Assembly (NCBI GenBank): GCA_024404495.1
Contig: JAKSPT010000017.1
Coordinates: 1 to 60,798, forward strand
Reading direction: 5' to 3'
Length of the DNA stretch: 60,798 nucleotides
Source of the DNA: Lachnospiraceae bacterium
GTDB lineage: Bacteria > Bacillota > Clostridia > Oscillospirales > CAG-272
In this document: one piece after another, positions 51,068 to 60,232 of the stretch
Position numbering within the stretch: position 1 is the stretch's first letter
Layout: every line of letters begins with the position of its first letter
The notes under the pieces: model-generated
Database searches by the model: none
Told to the model about the DNA's origin: nothing
Seen by the model: only the letters and a program-made list of their open reading frames with translations
Position numbers and translations under genes: made by a program

Positions 51068-52834
51068 ATGAGAAAAACGAAAATCATCTGCACGCTCGGC
51101 CCCGCCTCCGATACCGAGGAGATCATCCGTGAGCTGATGCTCTCTGGTATGGACGTCGCCCGCATCAATTTCTCCCACGGCGATTACGAGGGGCATAAGC
51201 ATAAGGCGGATATCGTCAAAAAGCTGCGTGAGGAGCTGAACCTCCACACCGCGCTCCTGCTCGATACCAAGGGACCCGAGATCCGTCTGAAAAAGTTCAG
51301 AAACGGCAGGGTCGAGCTGATCCCCGGACAGACCTTCCTTCTTTACGAGGACGACAGGGAAGGCGACGAGAACGGCGTTTCGATCACCTATTCCGGTCTG
51401 TACGGCGACGTACACCCCGGCTCCCGTCTGCTCATCGACGACGGTCTGATCGAGCTGAAGGTCGAATACACCGACCCGAAGGAGATCCGCTGCACGGTCA
51501 TCAACGGCGGCGTGATTTCCGACCGCAAGAGCATCAACGTGCCCGGCGCCTCCCTTTCTCTCCCGTTCCTCAGCGAAAAGGATAAGGAGGATATCGCGTT
51601 CGGCGTCCGCGAGGGCTTCGACTTCATCGCCGCTTCCTTCACGCAGCGCGCAGAGGATATCCGTCAGATCCGCGCAGAGCTGAGCCGACTCGGCAGCCCC
51701 GATATCCGCATCATCGCGAAGATCGAGAACGCGAAGGGCGTCGAAAACATGGACGAGATCCTCAACGAGGCGGACGGTCTGATGGTCGCTCGCGGCGACC
51801 TCGGCGTCGAGGTCCCGATGGAAAGCATCCCGTTCTATCAGAAGCAGATGATCTCCAAGGCGTACCTTGCCGGCAAGCAGGTCATCACCGCGACGCAGAT
51901 GCTCGAAAGCATGACGAAGAATCCGCGTCCGACCCGTGCCGAGGTCAACGACGTGGCGAACGCGATCTACGACGGCACGAGCGCGATCATGCTGTCCGGC
52001 GAGACCGCGAGCGGTCTGTATCCGATCGAGGCGGTGAAAACGATGTCCCGCATCGCGCTCCGCACCGAAAGCGATATCGATTATAAGGAAAAATTCCGCG
52101 GCTTCCGTCTGAACGACGGCGCGAATTCTGTCGTCAACGCGATCTCCCACGCGACCGTGACCACCGCGCACGATCTGAAGGCCTCCGCGATCATCGCGGC
52201 GACCAAGAGCGGACAGACCGTCCGTTTGATCTCCCGCTACCGTCCCGCGATCGACATCATCGGCTGCTCGCCCTCTCCGCGCGTCTGCCGTCAGATGAAT
52301 ATGAGCTGGGGCGTCCGCCCGCTTCTGATGGGCGATTACAACTCCACCGACAAGCTCGTCGCAGCCTCGGTCGATCTGACCTACCGTGCCGGCTTCGTCA
52401 ATTACGGCGACCTCGTCGTCATCACCGCCGGGATCCCCGAGGTCTCGGGCACGACCAATATGCTCCGCGTCCAGCTCGTCGGCGATATCCTCGTCACCGG
52501 CAAGGGCGTTTCGGGCGGGAAGGTCTTCGGTACGCTCCGCGTCTGCAGGGACGAGGACGAGGCGCTGAAAAACTATAAGGCGGGAGAGGTCCTCGTGCTT
52601 CCGCACGCCTCCGACCGCATCATTTCGCTCATCCGCTCCTGCAAGGGCATCGTCTGCGAGGAGGGCGACGCGGAATCCTACGCCGCCGTTGCCGGGCAGG
52701 CGCTCGACATCCCCGTGATCGTCGGCGCGGGCGGCGCGACCAAGCTTCTGCATACCGGCACCTCCGTGACGGTCGACGGCACCCGCGGAATGGTCTACAT
52801 TTCGCAGACCGAGGACGGAATTCTGACCAAATGA
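51068..52834 (+). CDS. pyk: Pyruvate kinase with C-terminal PEP-utiliser-like domain
   Basis: A 588-residue enzyme converting phosphoenolpyruvate and ADP to pyruvate and ATP. The N-terminal RKTKIICTLGPASD, NFSHGDYE, LDTKGPEIR, IIAKIENAKGV and the catalytic MVARGDLGVEVP and ITATQMLESM are all present. After the allosteric C-domain (to about 475) comes an extra domain of about 110 residues with LVLPHASDRI and IPVIVGAGGAT, like the swivelling phosphohistidine domain of PEP synthase, as in Bacillus-type enzymes; the histidine position reads P-H-A-S, not the classic T-H-x-A. The ATG at 51068 has AAAGGGA upstream. Confidence 0.96.
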   Translation: MRKTKIICTLGPASDTEEIIRELMLSGMDVARINFSHGDYEGHKHKADIVKKLREELNLHTALLLDTKGPEIRLKKFRNGRVELIPGQTFLLYEDDREGDENGVSITYSGLYGDVHPGSRLLIDDGLIELKVEYTDPKEIRCTVINGGVISDRKSINVPGASLSLPFLSEKDKEDIAFGVREGFDFIAASFTQRAEDIRQIRAELSRLGSPDIRIIAKIENAKGVENMDEILNEADGLMVARGDLGVEVPMESIPFYQKQMISKAYLAGKQVITATQMLESMTKNPRPTRAEVNDVANAIYDGTSAIMLSGETASGLYPIEAVKTMSRIALRTESDIDYKEKFRGFRLNDGANSVVNAISHATVTTAHDLKASAIIAATKSGQTVRLISRYRPAIDIIGCSPSPRVCRQMNMSWGVRPLLMGDYNSTDKLVAASVDLTYRAGFVNYGDLVVITAGIPEVSGTTNMLRVQLVGDILVTGKGVSGGKVFGTLRVCRDEDEALKNYKAGEVLVLPHASDRIISLIRSCKGIVCEEGDAESYAAVAGQALDIPVIVGAGGATKLLHTGTSVTVDGTRGMVYISQTEDGILTK

Positions 52835-53220
52835 GTTCCGCGAAGGAAGTCGGACGGGCGGGAGAAAAAGCCGCCCGGGATTATCTGAAGCGCAAGGGCT
52901 ACCGCATCATAGACCGCAATTCCCGTCTGGCGCACGGAGAGATCGACATTATCGCCGAAAACGATACGAATATCGTCTTCGTCGAGGTCAAGACGAGAGA
53001 GAAGCGCAGCGCCCGCTACGCGAGACCGGGCAGGGCGGTGAACGCCTTGAAAAAGCAGCGCTTCGCAAGCGCGGTACGGGTCTATACCCGTTTTCATCAC
53101 ACCGATCTTCAGCCGAGGATCGACGTGATCGAGGTACTGTACGAGGAATTCGACAACGGCTGCGCCGCGTTTGAATTCAATCATATCGAAAGAGCTTTCG
53201 GAGGAATGAGCCGAAGATGA
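52831..53220 (+). CDS. yraN: YraN/UPF0102 family nuclease-like protein
   Basis: The 129-residue protein keeps the restriction-endonuclease-like pattern of UPF0102: GRAGEKAARDYLKRKGY, then the catalytic HGEIDII...FVEVKTR (D and E-x-K), and NALKKQRF. Function is unproven, probably DNA processing. It overlaps pyk and the following dipeptidase gene by 4 bp each. Confidence 0.92.
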   Translation: MSSAKEVGRAGEKAARDYLKRKGYRIIDRNSRLAHGEIDIIAENDTNIVFVEVKTREKRSARYARPGRAVNALKKQRFASAVRVYTRFHHTDLQPRIDVIEVLYEEFDNGCAAFEFNHIERAFGGMSRR

Positions 53221-54110
53221 AACTGTTTGATCTGCACTGTGATACCGCGCTCGAGCTGGAAAAGGGCGATTTCGACCTTTACGGCAACGACGAGCTTCAT
53301 ATTTCGCTGAAAAAGGCTTCCGTATTTTCCGAATACCGGCAGGTTTTCGCCGTCTGGTCGGAGCACCGTCTGTCGGCGGAGGAGGCGTGGGAACGCTTTC
53401 TCACCGTGCGTGACGATTTTGCGAAACGGCTGAAAACGGTCGACGCCCCGTGGTTTCACCCGATCCTCGGCGTTGAGGATTCGGTGATCCTGAACGGAAA
53501 AACCGAAAGGCTTGACGTTCTGTACGAGTCGGGCGTCAGGGTCCTGACCCTCGGCTGGGCGGATACCAACAGCGTCTGCGGCTCGTGGAATACCGACGAA
53601 GGTCTGACCGATTTCGGAAAAGAAACGGTCCGCCGCTGCTTTGAGCTCGGGATCCTGCCCGACCTTTCCCACGCGTCCGACCGCACGTTTTACGATACCG
53701 CCGCGATCGCGAAGGAGGTCGGCAAGCCGGTCATCGCCTCCCATTCGGTCTGCCGCGCCCTCCGCAGTCACGGCAGGAATATGACCGACGATATGCTGAA
53801 GACCCTGTTCGGCACCGGCGGCGTCGTCGGCGCGAATCTCGTCTGCGGCTTCCTCACCGACAAGGGGCTCGCCTCCCTTGAGGACGTCGTGCGGCACATG
53901 ATGCACGCCTACCGCCTCGGCGGAGAAGACCGCGTCTGCCTCGGCTGCGACCTTGACGGAACGGGTTCGCTTCCCGGCGGCATGAAGGGGATCGGCGACC
54001 TGCCGATGCTGTACGACGCGATTTGTAAATTTACCCATTCGGAACGGATCGCGGAAAAGATTTTTTATTCAAACGCACGAAATTTCTTCTCCCGCTGGAT
54101 TCATTCATAA
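53217..54110 (+). CDS. Membrane dipeptidase family protein (peptidase M19)
   Basis: The 297-residue TIM-barrel metallopeptidase has the zinc pair H7-x-D9 (LHCDTA), the bridging Glu in GVED, LPDLSHASD, ASHSVCRALRSHGRNMTDD and the final LGCDLDGTG, all M19 features. These enzymes split dipeptides, often with a D-residue. It lacks a signal peptide, so it is cytoplasmic. Slightly shorter than typical M19 enzymes (310-330). Coupled by an ATGA overlap to yraN. Confidence 0.92.
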   Translation: MKLFDLHCDTALELEKGDFDLYGNDELHISLKKASVFSEYRQVFAVWSEHRLSAEEAWERFLTVRDDFAKRLKTVDAPWFHPILGVEDSVILNGKTERLDVLYESGVRVLTLGWADTNSVCGSWNTDEGLTDFGKETVRRCFELGILPDLSHASDRTFYDTAAIAKEVGKPVIASHSVCRALRSHGRNMTDDMLKTLFGTGGVVGANLVCGFLTDKGLASLEDVVRHMMHAYRLGGEDRVCLGCDLDGTGSLPGGMKGIGDLPMLYDAICKFTHSERIAEKIFYSNARNFFSRWIHS

Positions 54111-54209
54111 ACATCTGTTATAATACGAAAAAAGCGCCGTTTTCCGCCCGATCCGGGCACGGCGATGATCCGAGAAAGGATGCTTCCCGGAATGGGAGCA
54201 AAACGAAAC

Positions 54210-55700
54210 ATGAGATATATCAGCACCAGAGGGTCCGGTGAGGTCACTACCTCCGCCGGCGCGATCAAGCAGGGCATTGCGAAGGACGGCGGTCTTTTCG
54301 TGCCGGAAGAGCTGCCCATTCTGACCGACGCTTTTCTCTCCGAGCTCTGCGCTCTTTCCTATCCCGAACGCGCCGCAAAGATCCTTTATCTTTATCTGAA
54401 CGACGATTACACCGAGGAAGAGCTTCTTGCCGACTGCAGGGAAGCGTATTCCGAAGAACGGTTCCCGGGCGGTGCCGCTCCTGTCGTCCGCATCGGCGAT
54501 AAAACCGAGGTCCTCGAGCTCTGGCACGGTCCCACCTGCGCCTTCAAGGATATGGCGCTTCAGCTCATGCCGAAGCTGCTTTCCCGCGCTCTCGTCAAGA
54601 CCGGGGAAAAGCGCACCGCGTATATTCTCGTCGCGACCTCCGGCGATACCGGCAAAGCCGCGCTCGAGGGTTACCGCGATGTGGAAAAGGTGAAGATCTC
54701 GGTCTTCTATCCGGTCAGCGGCGTATCCGCGATCCAGAAGCTGCAGATGGCAACGCAGGAAGGAAGCAACGTCACCGTCCATTCGGTCGTCGGCAACTTT
54801 GACGACGCGCAGAACGGCGTCAAGGCGATCTTCGCCGATAAGGAAGCGATCGCCGCCGTGAACGAAAAGGACTGCTTCTTCTCCTCCGCGAACTCGATCA
54901 ACTGGGGCCGTCTCGCGCCGCAGATCGCGTATTATATCTCCGCGTACTGCGATCTCGTCAACAAGGGCGCCGTTGCCTTCGGGGAAGAGATCAACGTGAC
55001 CGTCCCGACCGGAAACTTCGGCAACATCCTCGCCGCCTATATGGCGAAGAAGATGGGGCTTCCGATCAATCATCTGATCTGCGCCTCCAATCAGAACAGC
55101 GTTCTGACCGACTTCTTCAAGACCGGTATCTACGACCGCAACCGCCCCTTCTATACGACGGTGTCTCCCTCGATGGACATCCTGATCTCCTCCAACCTTG
55201 AGCGCCTCCTGTTCTATACCGCGGGCGCGGAGGTGACCGGAAAACTGATGGCGGAGCTGAAGCAGAACGGCAGATACGAGATCTCCGCCGACCTGCTGCG
55301 CCGTCTGAACGTTGTCTTTACGGGTCTTTGCTGCCCGGACGACCGTGAGATCCGCCGCTCCATCCGCCGTACCTTCGATCTCTGCTCCGGCTACCTTGCC
55401 GATACGCATACCGGCGTCGCGCTTTACTGCGCCGAAAAATATCAGCTTCTGGTCGACCGTCAGCGCACGATGCTGATCGTCTCCACGGCGTCCCCCTATA
55501 AGTTCTCTCCCGCCGTTCTCGCCTCTCTTACCGACGAGGTCCCCGCGGATGAATTCGATTCGATGCGGAAGCTGAGCGAGCTGACCGGGACCGAAATTCC
55601 CGAAAAGCTGATCGGCGTCCTCAACAAAGAGGTCCGCTTCGACCCGGCAAAGCCGATCAAAGCGGACGAAATGAAGGATACCGTCGTCGCGGAAGCATAA
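54210..55700 (+). CDS. thrC: Threonine synthase
   Basis: A 496-residue PLP enzyme turning O-phosphohomoserine into threonine. MRYISTRG at the start, the PLP lysine in CAFKDMA (Lys113), ATSGDTGKAALEGY, FSSANSINWGRL and VPTGNFGNILA identify the long ThrC class found in Clostridia and proteobacteria. The ATG at 54210 has GGGAG about eleven bases upstream. A TATAAT at 54119-54124 with a weak TGGATT -35 box (17 bp) is the probable promoter. hom lies 43 kb away on the other strand. Confidence 0.95.
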   Translation: MRYISTRGSGEVTTSAGAIKQGIAKDGGLFVPEELPILTDAFLSELCALSYPERAAKILYLYLNDDYTEEELLADCREAYSEERFPGGAAPVVRIGDKTEVLELWHGPTCAFKDMALQLMPKLLSRALVKTGEKRTAYILVATSGDTGKAALEGYRDVEKVKISVFYPVSGVSAIQKLQMATQEGSNVTVHSVVGNFDDAQNGVKAIFADKEAIAAVNEKDCFFSSANSINWGRLAPQIAYYISAYCDLVNKGAVAFGEEINVTVPTGNFGNILAAYMAKKMGLPINHLICASNQNSVLTDFFKTGIYDRNRPFYTTVSPSMDILISSNLERLLFYTAGAEVTGKLMAELKQNGRYEISADLLRRLNVVFTGLCCPDDREIRRSIRRTFDLCSGYLADTHTGVALYCAEKYQLLVDRQRTMLIVSTASPYKFSPAVLASLTDEVPADEFDSMRKLSELTGTEIPEKLIGVLNKEVRFDPAKPIKADEMKDTVVAEA

Positions 55701-55718
55701 CGCCGCGCGCGGCGGAGG

Positions 55719-55916
55719 TCAGCGCGCCTTCGGCTTGAAGGTGGCGCAGACGGTATCCGAACAGGTACACGCCGAGATCGGTCCGATCGACACGTTGTCG
55801 GCAGTGCAATACGAATCCCCGTCGTGATAGCAGCACCCCTGCACGTCGCAGGAGACGCCTCTGATATGACGGGGTTTCTCGTTCTTTTTCTCGTCTTTAC
55901 GGATGAAAGTGTCCAT
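55719..55916 (-). CDS. DUF1540 domain protein
   Basis: The 65-residue protein has a charged N-terminus and the cysteine spacing of DUF1540: GVSCDVQGCCYHDGDSYC, then ISACTCSDTVCATF, likely one or two zinc or disulfide-stabilised sites. The domain is common in Clostridia, often in small spore-related or unknown proteins. The ATG at 55916 has GGGAG; an upstream in-frame ATG near 55976 lacks a site. Divergent from the metallophosphoesterase gene. Confidence 0.85.
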   Translation of the reverse strand: MDTFIRKDEKKNEKPRHIRGVSCDVQGCCYHDGDSYCTADNVSIGPISACTCSDTVCATFKPKAR

Positions 55917-55999
55917 TCGCTTTTTCTCCCTTCTTTTGTCTGCGTTCCTATTATGGACGGAATATCGGGGCTTCATTCAGCCCCGGGAAAGGATCTTTC

Positions 56000-56743
56000 A
56001 TGGGACTTTACGTTCTCTCCGACCCGCATCTCTCCCTCGGCACCGATAAGCCCATGGACGTTTTCGGCAGACGGTGGGAGGGCTATACCGATAAGCTCCG
56101 CGAGGGCTGGCTGCATACCGTCGGCGCGGAGGACAGCGTCGTTCTTCCCGGCGATATCTCGTGGGCGATGACGCTGGAGGAGGCGCTGCCCGATCTGCGC
56201 TTTCTCGATTCGCTCCCCGGCACGAAATATATCGGTCGGGGCAATCACGATTATTTCTGGAATACCGCGGCGAAGATGAACCGCTTCTTTGCGGAAAACG
56301 GGCTTTCCACCCTGCGACTTTTCTATAATAACGCCGTCTATGCCGAGGGGATGATCCTCTGCGGGACGCGGGGCTGGTTCACCGAGGAAAAGAACGCGCC
56401 GAAGGACGCGGATTACCGCAAGATCGTCGCGAGGGAAGCGGGAAGACTGGAGATCAGCATCGCACAGGCAAGGTATCTTGCGGAGCTGCATCCCGGGGCG
56501 GAAACGCTCGCGTTCTTCCATTTTCCGCCGGTCTTCCGGGATTACGTCTGCACCGAGCTCGTTGACGTCCTGAAAAAGTACGGCATCCGGCGCGCGTATT
56601 ACGGGCATATCCATTCGGTGTACGACGAGCCGCCCGAAACAGAATACGACGGGATCACCTTTTCGATCGTTTCCGCCGATTATCTCGGTTTTATCCCGAA
56701 AGCGGTCGTATCGGGGGAGAAACCCTCCGAAAATAATGAATAA
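56000..56743 (+). CDS. Metallophosphoesterase
   Basis: The 247-residue protein has the calcineurin-like motif series: LSDPHLS at 6-12 (D-x-H), LPGDISWAM (G-D), IGRGNHDYFW (G-N-H-D), FFHFPPVF and YYGHIHS (G-H-x-H). It is the YkuE-like, cytoplasmic type common in Clostridia, substrate unknown. GAAAGGAT precedes the ATG. A GGGGCT/AGCCCC hairpin lies in its leader at about 55967-55983. Confidence 0.9.
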   Translation: MGLYVLSDPHLSLGTDKPMDVFGRRWEGYTDKLREGWLHTVGAEDSVVLPGDISWAMTLEEALPDLRFLDSLPGTKYIGRGNHDYFWNTAAKMNRFFAENGLSTLRLFYNNAVYAEGMILCGTRGWFTEEKNAPKDADYRKIVAREAGRLEISIAQARYLAELHPGAETLAFFHFPPVFRDYVCTELVDVLKKYGIRRAYYGHIHSVYDEPPETEYDGITFSIVSADYLGFIPKAVVSGEKPSENNE

Positions 56744-56767
56744 ATTGCAAACAGTACCCCGTAGATA

Positions 56768-56795
56768 TTGACTTTATCTGAAAAGTTGGTAAAAT
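56768..56795 (+). promoter_or_regulatory. Promoter of the tig-clpP-clpX region
   Basis: TTGACT (56768-56773), 16 bp, TAAAAT (56790-56795). GGAGG follows ahead of the tig start codon. Confidence 0.7.
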
Positions 56796-56837
56796 AGATA
56801 ATTGGACTTGAATAATTCTTTTGGAGGATTGAATATA

Positions 56838-58148
56838 ATGAGTTTCAAGAGCATGAACGAGGTCGAAAAGAACCTCGTCGAGATCGGCTTCACGATTGAT
56901 AAGGAGACCTTCGAGAAGGCAGTCAACGCCGCATATAAGAAGAATATCGGCAAAATGTCCATTCCCGGTTTCCGTAAGGGCAAGGCGCCCCGCGCGATGG
57001 TCGAAAAGCTGTACGGCAAGGGCGTTTTCTACGATGACGCTCTGAACGCCGTCGTTCCCGCCGCTTACGACGAGGCAGTCACCGCTTCCGGTGCCGACGT
57101 CGTTTCCCAGCCGCAGTTTGACGTCGTTTCCATCGACGAAAACGGCGTTGAGATGAAGGCTAAGGTTTACACCAAGCCCGTCGTTGAGATCGCCGACTAT
57201 AAGGGTCTTGCCATCGACCGCGTGATCGCTCCCGTCACCGACGAGGAGATCGACCGTGAGATCGAGGCGGCAAGAAAGAAGAACGCCCGCGAGATCGAGG
57301 TTACCGACCGTGCCGCCGCGAAGGACGACACCGCCGTGATCGACTTTGAAGGCTTCTGCGACGGCGTCGCGTTCGACGGCGGCAAGGGCACCGATTATTC
57401 GCTCAAGCTCGGCTCCGGTTCCTTCATCCCCGGCTTCGAGGATCAGGTCATCGGTCACAACGCCGGCGAATCCTTTGACGTCAACGTTACCTTCCCGGAG
57501 GATTACGGCGAAGCCTCTCTCGCAGGCAAACCCGCCGTCTTCAAGGTGACGGTCAAGTCGATCAAATTCGAGGAGCTTCCCGCGCTCGACGATGAGTTCG
57601 CGAAGGACGTTTCCGAATTTGACACCCTCGATGAATATAAAGCTTCCGTGAAGGCAAACATCGAAAAGCGCCACAACGACGCGGCAGACGCCGACGTTGA
57701 GAATAAGGTCATCGAGGCAGTCATCGAGAAGCTGAACGCCGAGATTCCCGAGTGCATGTTCGAGAACGAGGTCGATCAGGGTATGCAGGACTACGCACAG
57801 CGTCTCAGCATGCAGGGCATCGACTTTGATACCTACCTCAAGTACACCGGTATGAAGGCAGACGATCTCCGTCTCCAGCTCCGTCCCCGTGCCGAGAAGC
57901 AGGTCAAGAGCCGCCTCGCGCTCGAGAAGATCGCAGAACTCGAAAAGATCGAGATCTCCGAGGATGAGATCAACGCCGAGATCGACGAGATCGCGAAGAA
58001 CTACGGCATGACCGCAGACGACGTGAAGGCAAGAGTGGATTCCTCCCTCATCTCCGCCGATCTGAAGCTGAGAAATGCCGTCAAGCTCGTCAGGGAAGCG
58101 GCCGTCATCACCGACAAGGCTCCCGAAGAGACCGAAAAGAAAGACTGA
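56838..58148 (+). CDS. tig: Trigger factor
   Basis: The 436-residue ribosome-bound chaperone and prolyl isomerase. The ribosome-binding loop GFRKGKAPRAM near 48-58, the FKBP-type domain at about 150-240 (VIDFEGFCDGVAFDGGKG, GSGSFIPGFEDQVIGH, VTFPEDYGE) and the helical C-domain are in order. The ATG at 56838 follows TTGGAGGATTG. It is followed closely by clpP and clpX, the standard arrangement. Confidence 0.96.
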   Translation: MSFKSMNEVEKNLVEIGFTIDKETFEKAVNAAYKKNIGKMSIPGFRKGKAPRAMVEKLYGKGVFYDDALNAVVPAAYDEAVTASGADVVSQPQFDVVSIDENGVEMKAKVYTKPVVEIADYKGLAIDRVIAPVTDEEIDREIEAARKKNAREIEVTDRAAAKDDTAVIDFEGFCDGVAFDGGKGTDYSLKLGSGSFIPGFEDQVIGHNAGESFDVNVTFPEDYGEASLAGKPAVFKVTVKSIKFEELPALDDEFAKDVSEFDTLDEYKASVKANIEKRHNDAADADVENKVIEAVIEKLNAEIPECMFENEVDQGMQDYAQRLSMQGIDFDTYLKYTGMKADDLRLQLRPRAEKQVKSRLALEKIAELEKIEISEDEINAEIDEIAKNYGMTADDVKARVDSSLISADLKLRNAVKLVREAAVITDKAPEETEKKD

Positions 58149-58182
58149 TCCTCTGCCGCCTATTTGGAAAGGATGATTCACA

Positions 58183-58767
58183 ATGGCACTGGTACCAACC
58201 GTAATTGAGCAGACCAACCGCAGCGAACGGGCGTACGATATCTACTCCCGTCTGCTGAACGACCGCATCATTTTCCTCTCGGATGAGGTCAACGACGTGA
58301 CGGCGTCCCTCGTCGTCGCGCAGCTCCTCTTCCTCGAATCGCAGGACCCCGACCGTGACATCCAGCTTTATATCAACAGCCCCGGCGGATCGGTCACCGC
58401 GGGAATGGCGATCTACGATACGATGCAGTATATCAAGTGCGACGTTTCGACGATCTGCGTCGGAATGGCGGCTTCGATGGGTGCCTTCCTTCTTTCCAGC
58501 GGAACGAAAGGGAAACGCTACGCGCTCCCCAACAGCGAGATCATGATCCATCAGCCGCTCGGCGGCGCACAGGGTCAGGCTTCGGATATCAAGATCCACA
58601 CCGACCATATCCTGCGCATCCGCGACAGACTCAATTCGATCCTTGCCGAAAATACCGGCAAGCCGATCGAGGTCATCGAAAAGGATACCGACCGGGATAA
58701 CTTCCTTTCCGCCGATGAAGCGATGGAATACGGTCTGATCGACAAAGTGATCGCAAAGAGAATCTGA
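58183..58767 (+). CDS. clpP: ATP-dependent Clp protease proteolytic subunit
   Basis: A 194-residue serine protease subunit of normal length. The catalytic triad is complete: Ser98 in GMAASMGAF, His123 in MIHQP and Asp172 in DRDNF. Fourteen subunits form the chamber that works with ClpX. GGAAAGGATG precedes the ATG. Confidence 0.97.
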   Translation: MALVPTVIEQTNRSERAYDIYSRLLNDRIIFLSDEVNDVTASLVVAQLLFLESQDPDRDIQLYINSPGGSVTAGMAIYDTMQYIKCDVSTICVGMAASMGAFLLSSGTKGKRYALPNSEIMIHQPLGGAQGQASDIKIHTDHILRIRDRLNSILAENTGKPIEVIEKDTDRDNFLSADEAMEYGLIDKVIAKRI

Positions 58768-58844
58768 ACAAAACCTGCAGGGGAATGATCCGGCGATCGT
58801 TCCTCTGCTGTCTTATTCCCATTCGCCGGAGAAACGGACGATCT

Positions 58845-60194
58845 ATGGCAACGAGCAAAAACTACGGCGAAGTCAGGTGTTCCTTCTGCGGCAGAGAAGA
58901 AAATCAGGTCGATTTTCTGATCCCCTCGATGACCGGCGCCTTTATCTGCAATTTCTGCCTCGATACCTGCAACGAGCTGATCGAACAGCAGACGCAGCGC
59001 TCCTCCGGCGGAGACGGACTGACGATGAAGACGCTTCCCAAGCCCGCAGAGCTGAAGGAGGTCCTCGACCAGTACGTCATCGGTCAGGACGAGGCGAAAA
59101 AGGTCCTTTCCGTCGCCGTTTACAATCACTATAAGCGCATCCTGCAGAAGCCTGCCGTCGGCAGAAAAAAGAAGAAGCAGGAGGAGGACGACGAGGTCGA
59201 GCTGCAGAAGAGCAACGTGCTTCTGCTCGGTCCCACCGGCGTCGGCAAGACCTATCTTGCCCAGACCCTCGCCAAAACGCTGAAGGTCCCGTTTGCCATC
59301 GCCGACGCAACGACGCTGACCGAAGCCGGTTACGTCGGCGAGGACGTTGAAAACATCCTGCTCCGTCTGATCCAGGCGGCGGATTTCGATATCGAGCGTG
59401 CGGAAAAGGGGATCATCTATATCGACGAGATCGACAAGATTTCGAGAAAGAGCGAAAACCGCTCGATCACCCGTGACGTTTCGGGCGAGGGCGTGCAGCA
59501 GGCGCTTCTGAAAATTCTTGAGGGTACGGTCTCCAACGTGCCTCCGCAGGGCGGCAGAAAGCACCCGAATCAGGAATTCATCCAGATCGACACCTCCGAG
59601 ATCCTCTTCATCTGCGGCGGCGCCTTCGACGGGCTCGCGCAGATCATCGGGGAACGGAAGGGCAAGCAGGGCATCGGCTTCGAGAACGAGGTAAAGACGA
59701 AGAACGAGCAGAAGGGCGGAACGATCTACAAGGACGTTACCGCGCACGATATCGTCAAGTACGGTCTGATCCCCGAGCTTGTCGGCCGTCTTCCGGTCAT
59801 CGTCGGTCTTTCCGATCTCGACGAGGACGCGCTCGTGCGTATCCTCCGCGAGCCGAAAAACTCGATCGAGAAGCAGTACGTCAAGCTTTTCCGTCTCGAC
59901 GGCGTGAAGCTTACCTTTACCGACGACGCGCTCCGGAAGGTCGCCGCGCTTGCAATCGAACGCAATACCGGCGCGCGCGGACTCCGCTCCATTATGGAAT
60001 CGGTGATGAACGACATCATGTACGAGATCCCCTCCCGTACCGACGTGAAAGAGGTCGTCATCACGGCGGAAACGGTTACCGATAAAAAGCCCCCCGAGCT
60101 GATCCTGAAAAAGAAGCAGACGCCCGCTCCCGAAAGCACGCCGGAAGGCACGCCGAAAGGCACGGAGCAAGGCGCCGACGAAGCGGCAGAATAA
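58845..60194 (+). CDS. clpX: ClpX ATPase subunit
   Basis: The 449-residue unfoldase has the N-terminal zinc-binding domain with C12-x2-C15 and C35-x2-C38, Walker A GPTGVGKT near 125, Walker [10 protein letters not shown], and the pore and sensor segments [14 protein letters not shown] and GARGLRSI. It delivers substrates to ClpP. The C-terminal 30 residues are a Pro/Glu/Thr-rich tail beyond the usual end. The ATG at 58845 has GGAGA; earlier in-frame starts are not supported. Confidence 0.97.
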   Translation: MATSKNYGEVRCSFCGREENQVDFLIPSMTGAFICNFCLDTCNELIEQQTQRSSGGDGLTMKTLPKPAELKEVLDQYVIGQDEAKKVLSVAVYNHYKRILQKPAVGRKKKKQEEDDEVELQKSNVLLLGPTGVGKTYLAQTLAKTLKVPFAIADATTLTEAGYVGEDVENILLRLIQAADFDIERAEKGIIYIDEIDKISRKSENRSITRDVSGEGVQQALLKILEGTVSNVPPQGGRKHPNQEFIQIDTSEILFICGGAFDGLAQIIGERKGKQGIGFENEVKTKNEQKGGTIYKDVTAHDIVKYGLIPELVGRLPVIVGLSDLDEDALVRILREPKNSIEKQYVKLFRLDGVKLTFTDDALRKVAALAIERNTGARGLRSIMESVMNDIMYEIPSRTDVKEVVITAETVTDKKPPELILKKKQTPAPESTPEGTPKGTEQGADEAAE

Positions 60195-60198
60195 AGAA

Positions 60199-60230
60199 AA
60201 ACGGCTGAACGATCGTTCAGCCGTTTAATT
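60199..60230. terminator. Bidirectional terminator after clpX
   Basis: A 12-bp stem (AAACGGCTGAAC and complement) with loop GATC and a T-rich end, between convergent clpX and galE. Confidence 0.88.
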
Positions 60231-60232
60231 AT

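Noticed and set aside
55701..55718. GC palindrome after thrC as a terminator
   Set aside because: The CCGCGCGCGG run has no following T-tract and only a minimal loop.
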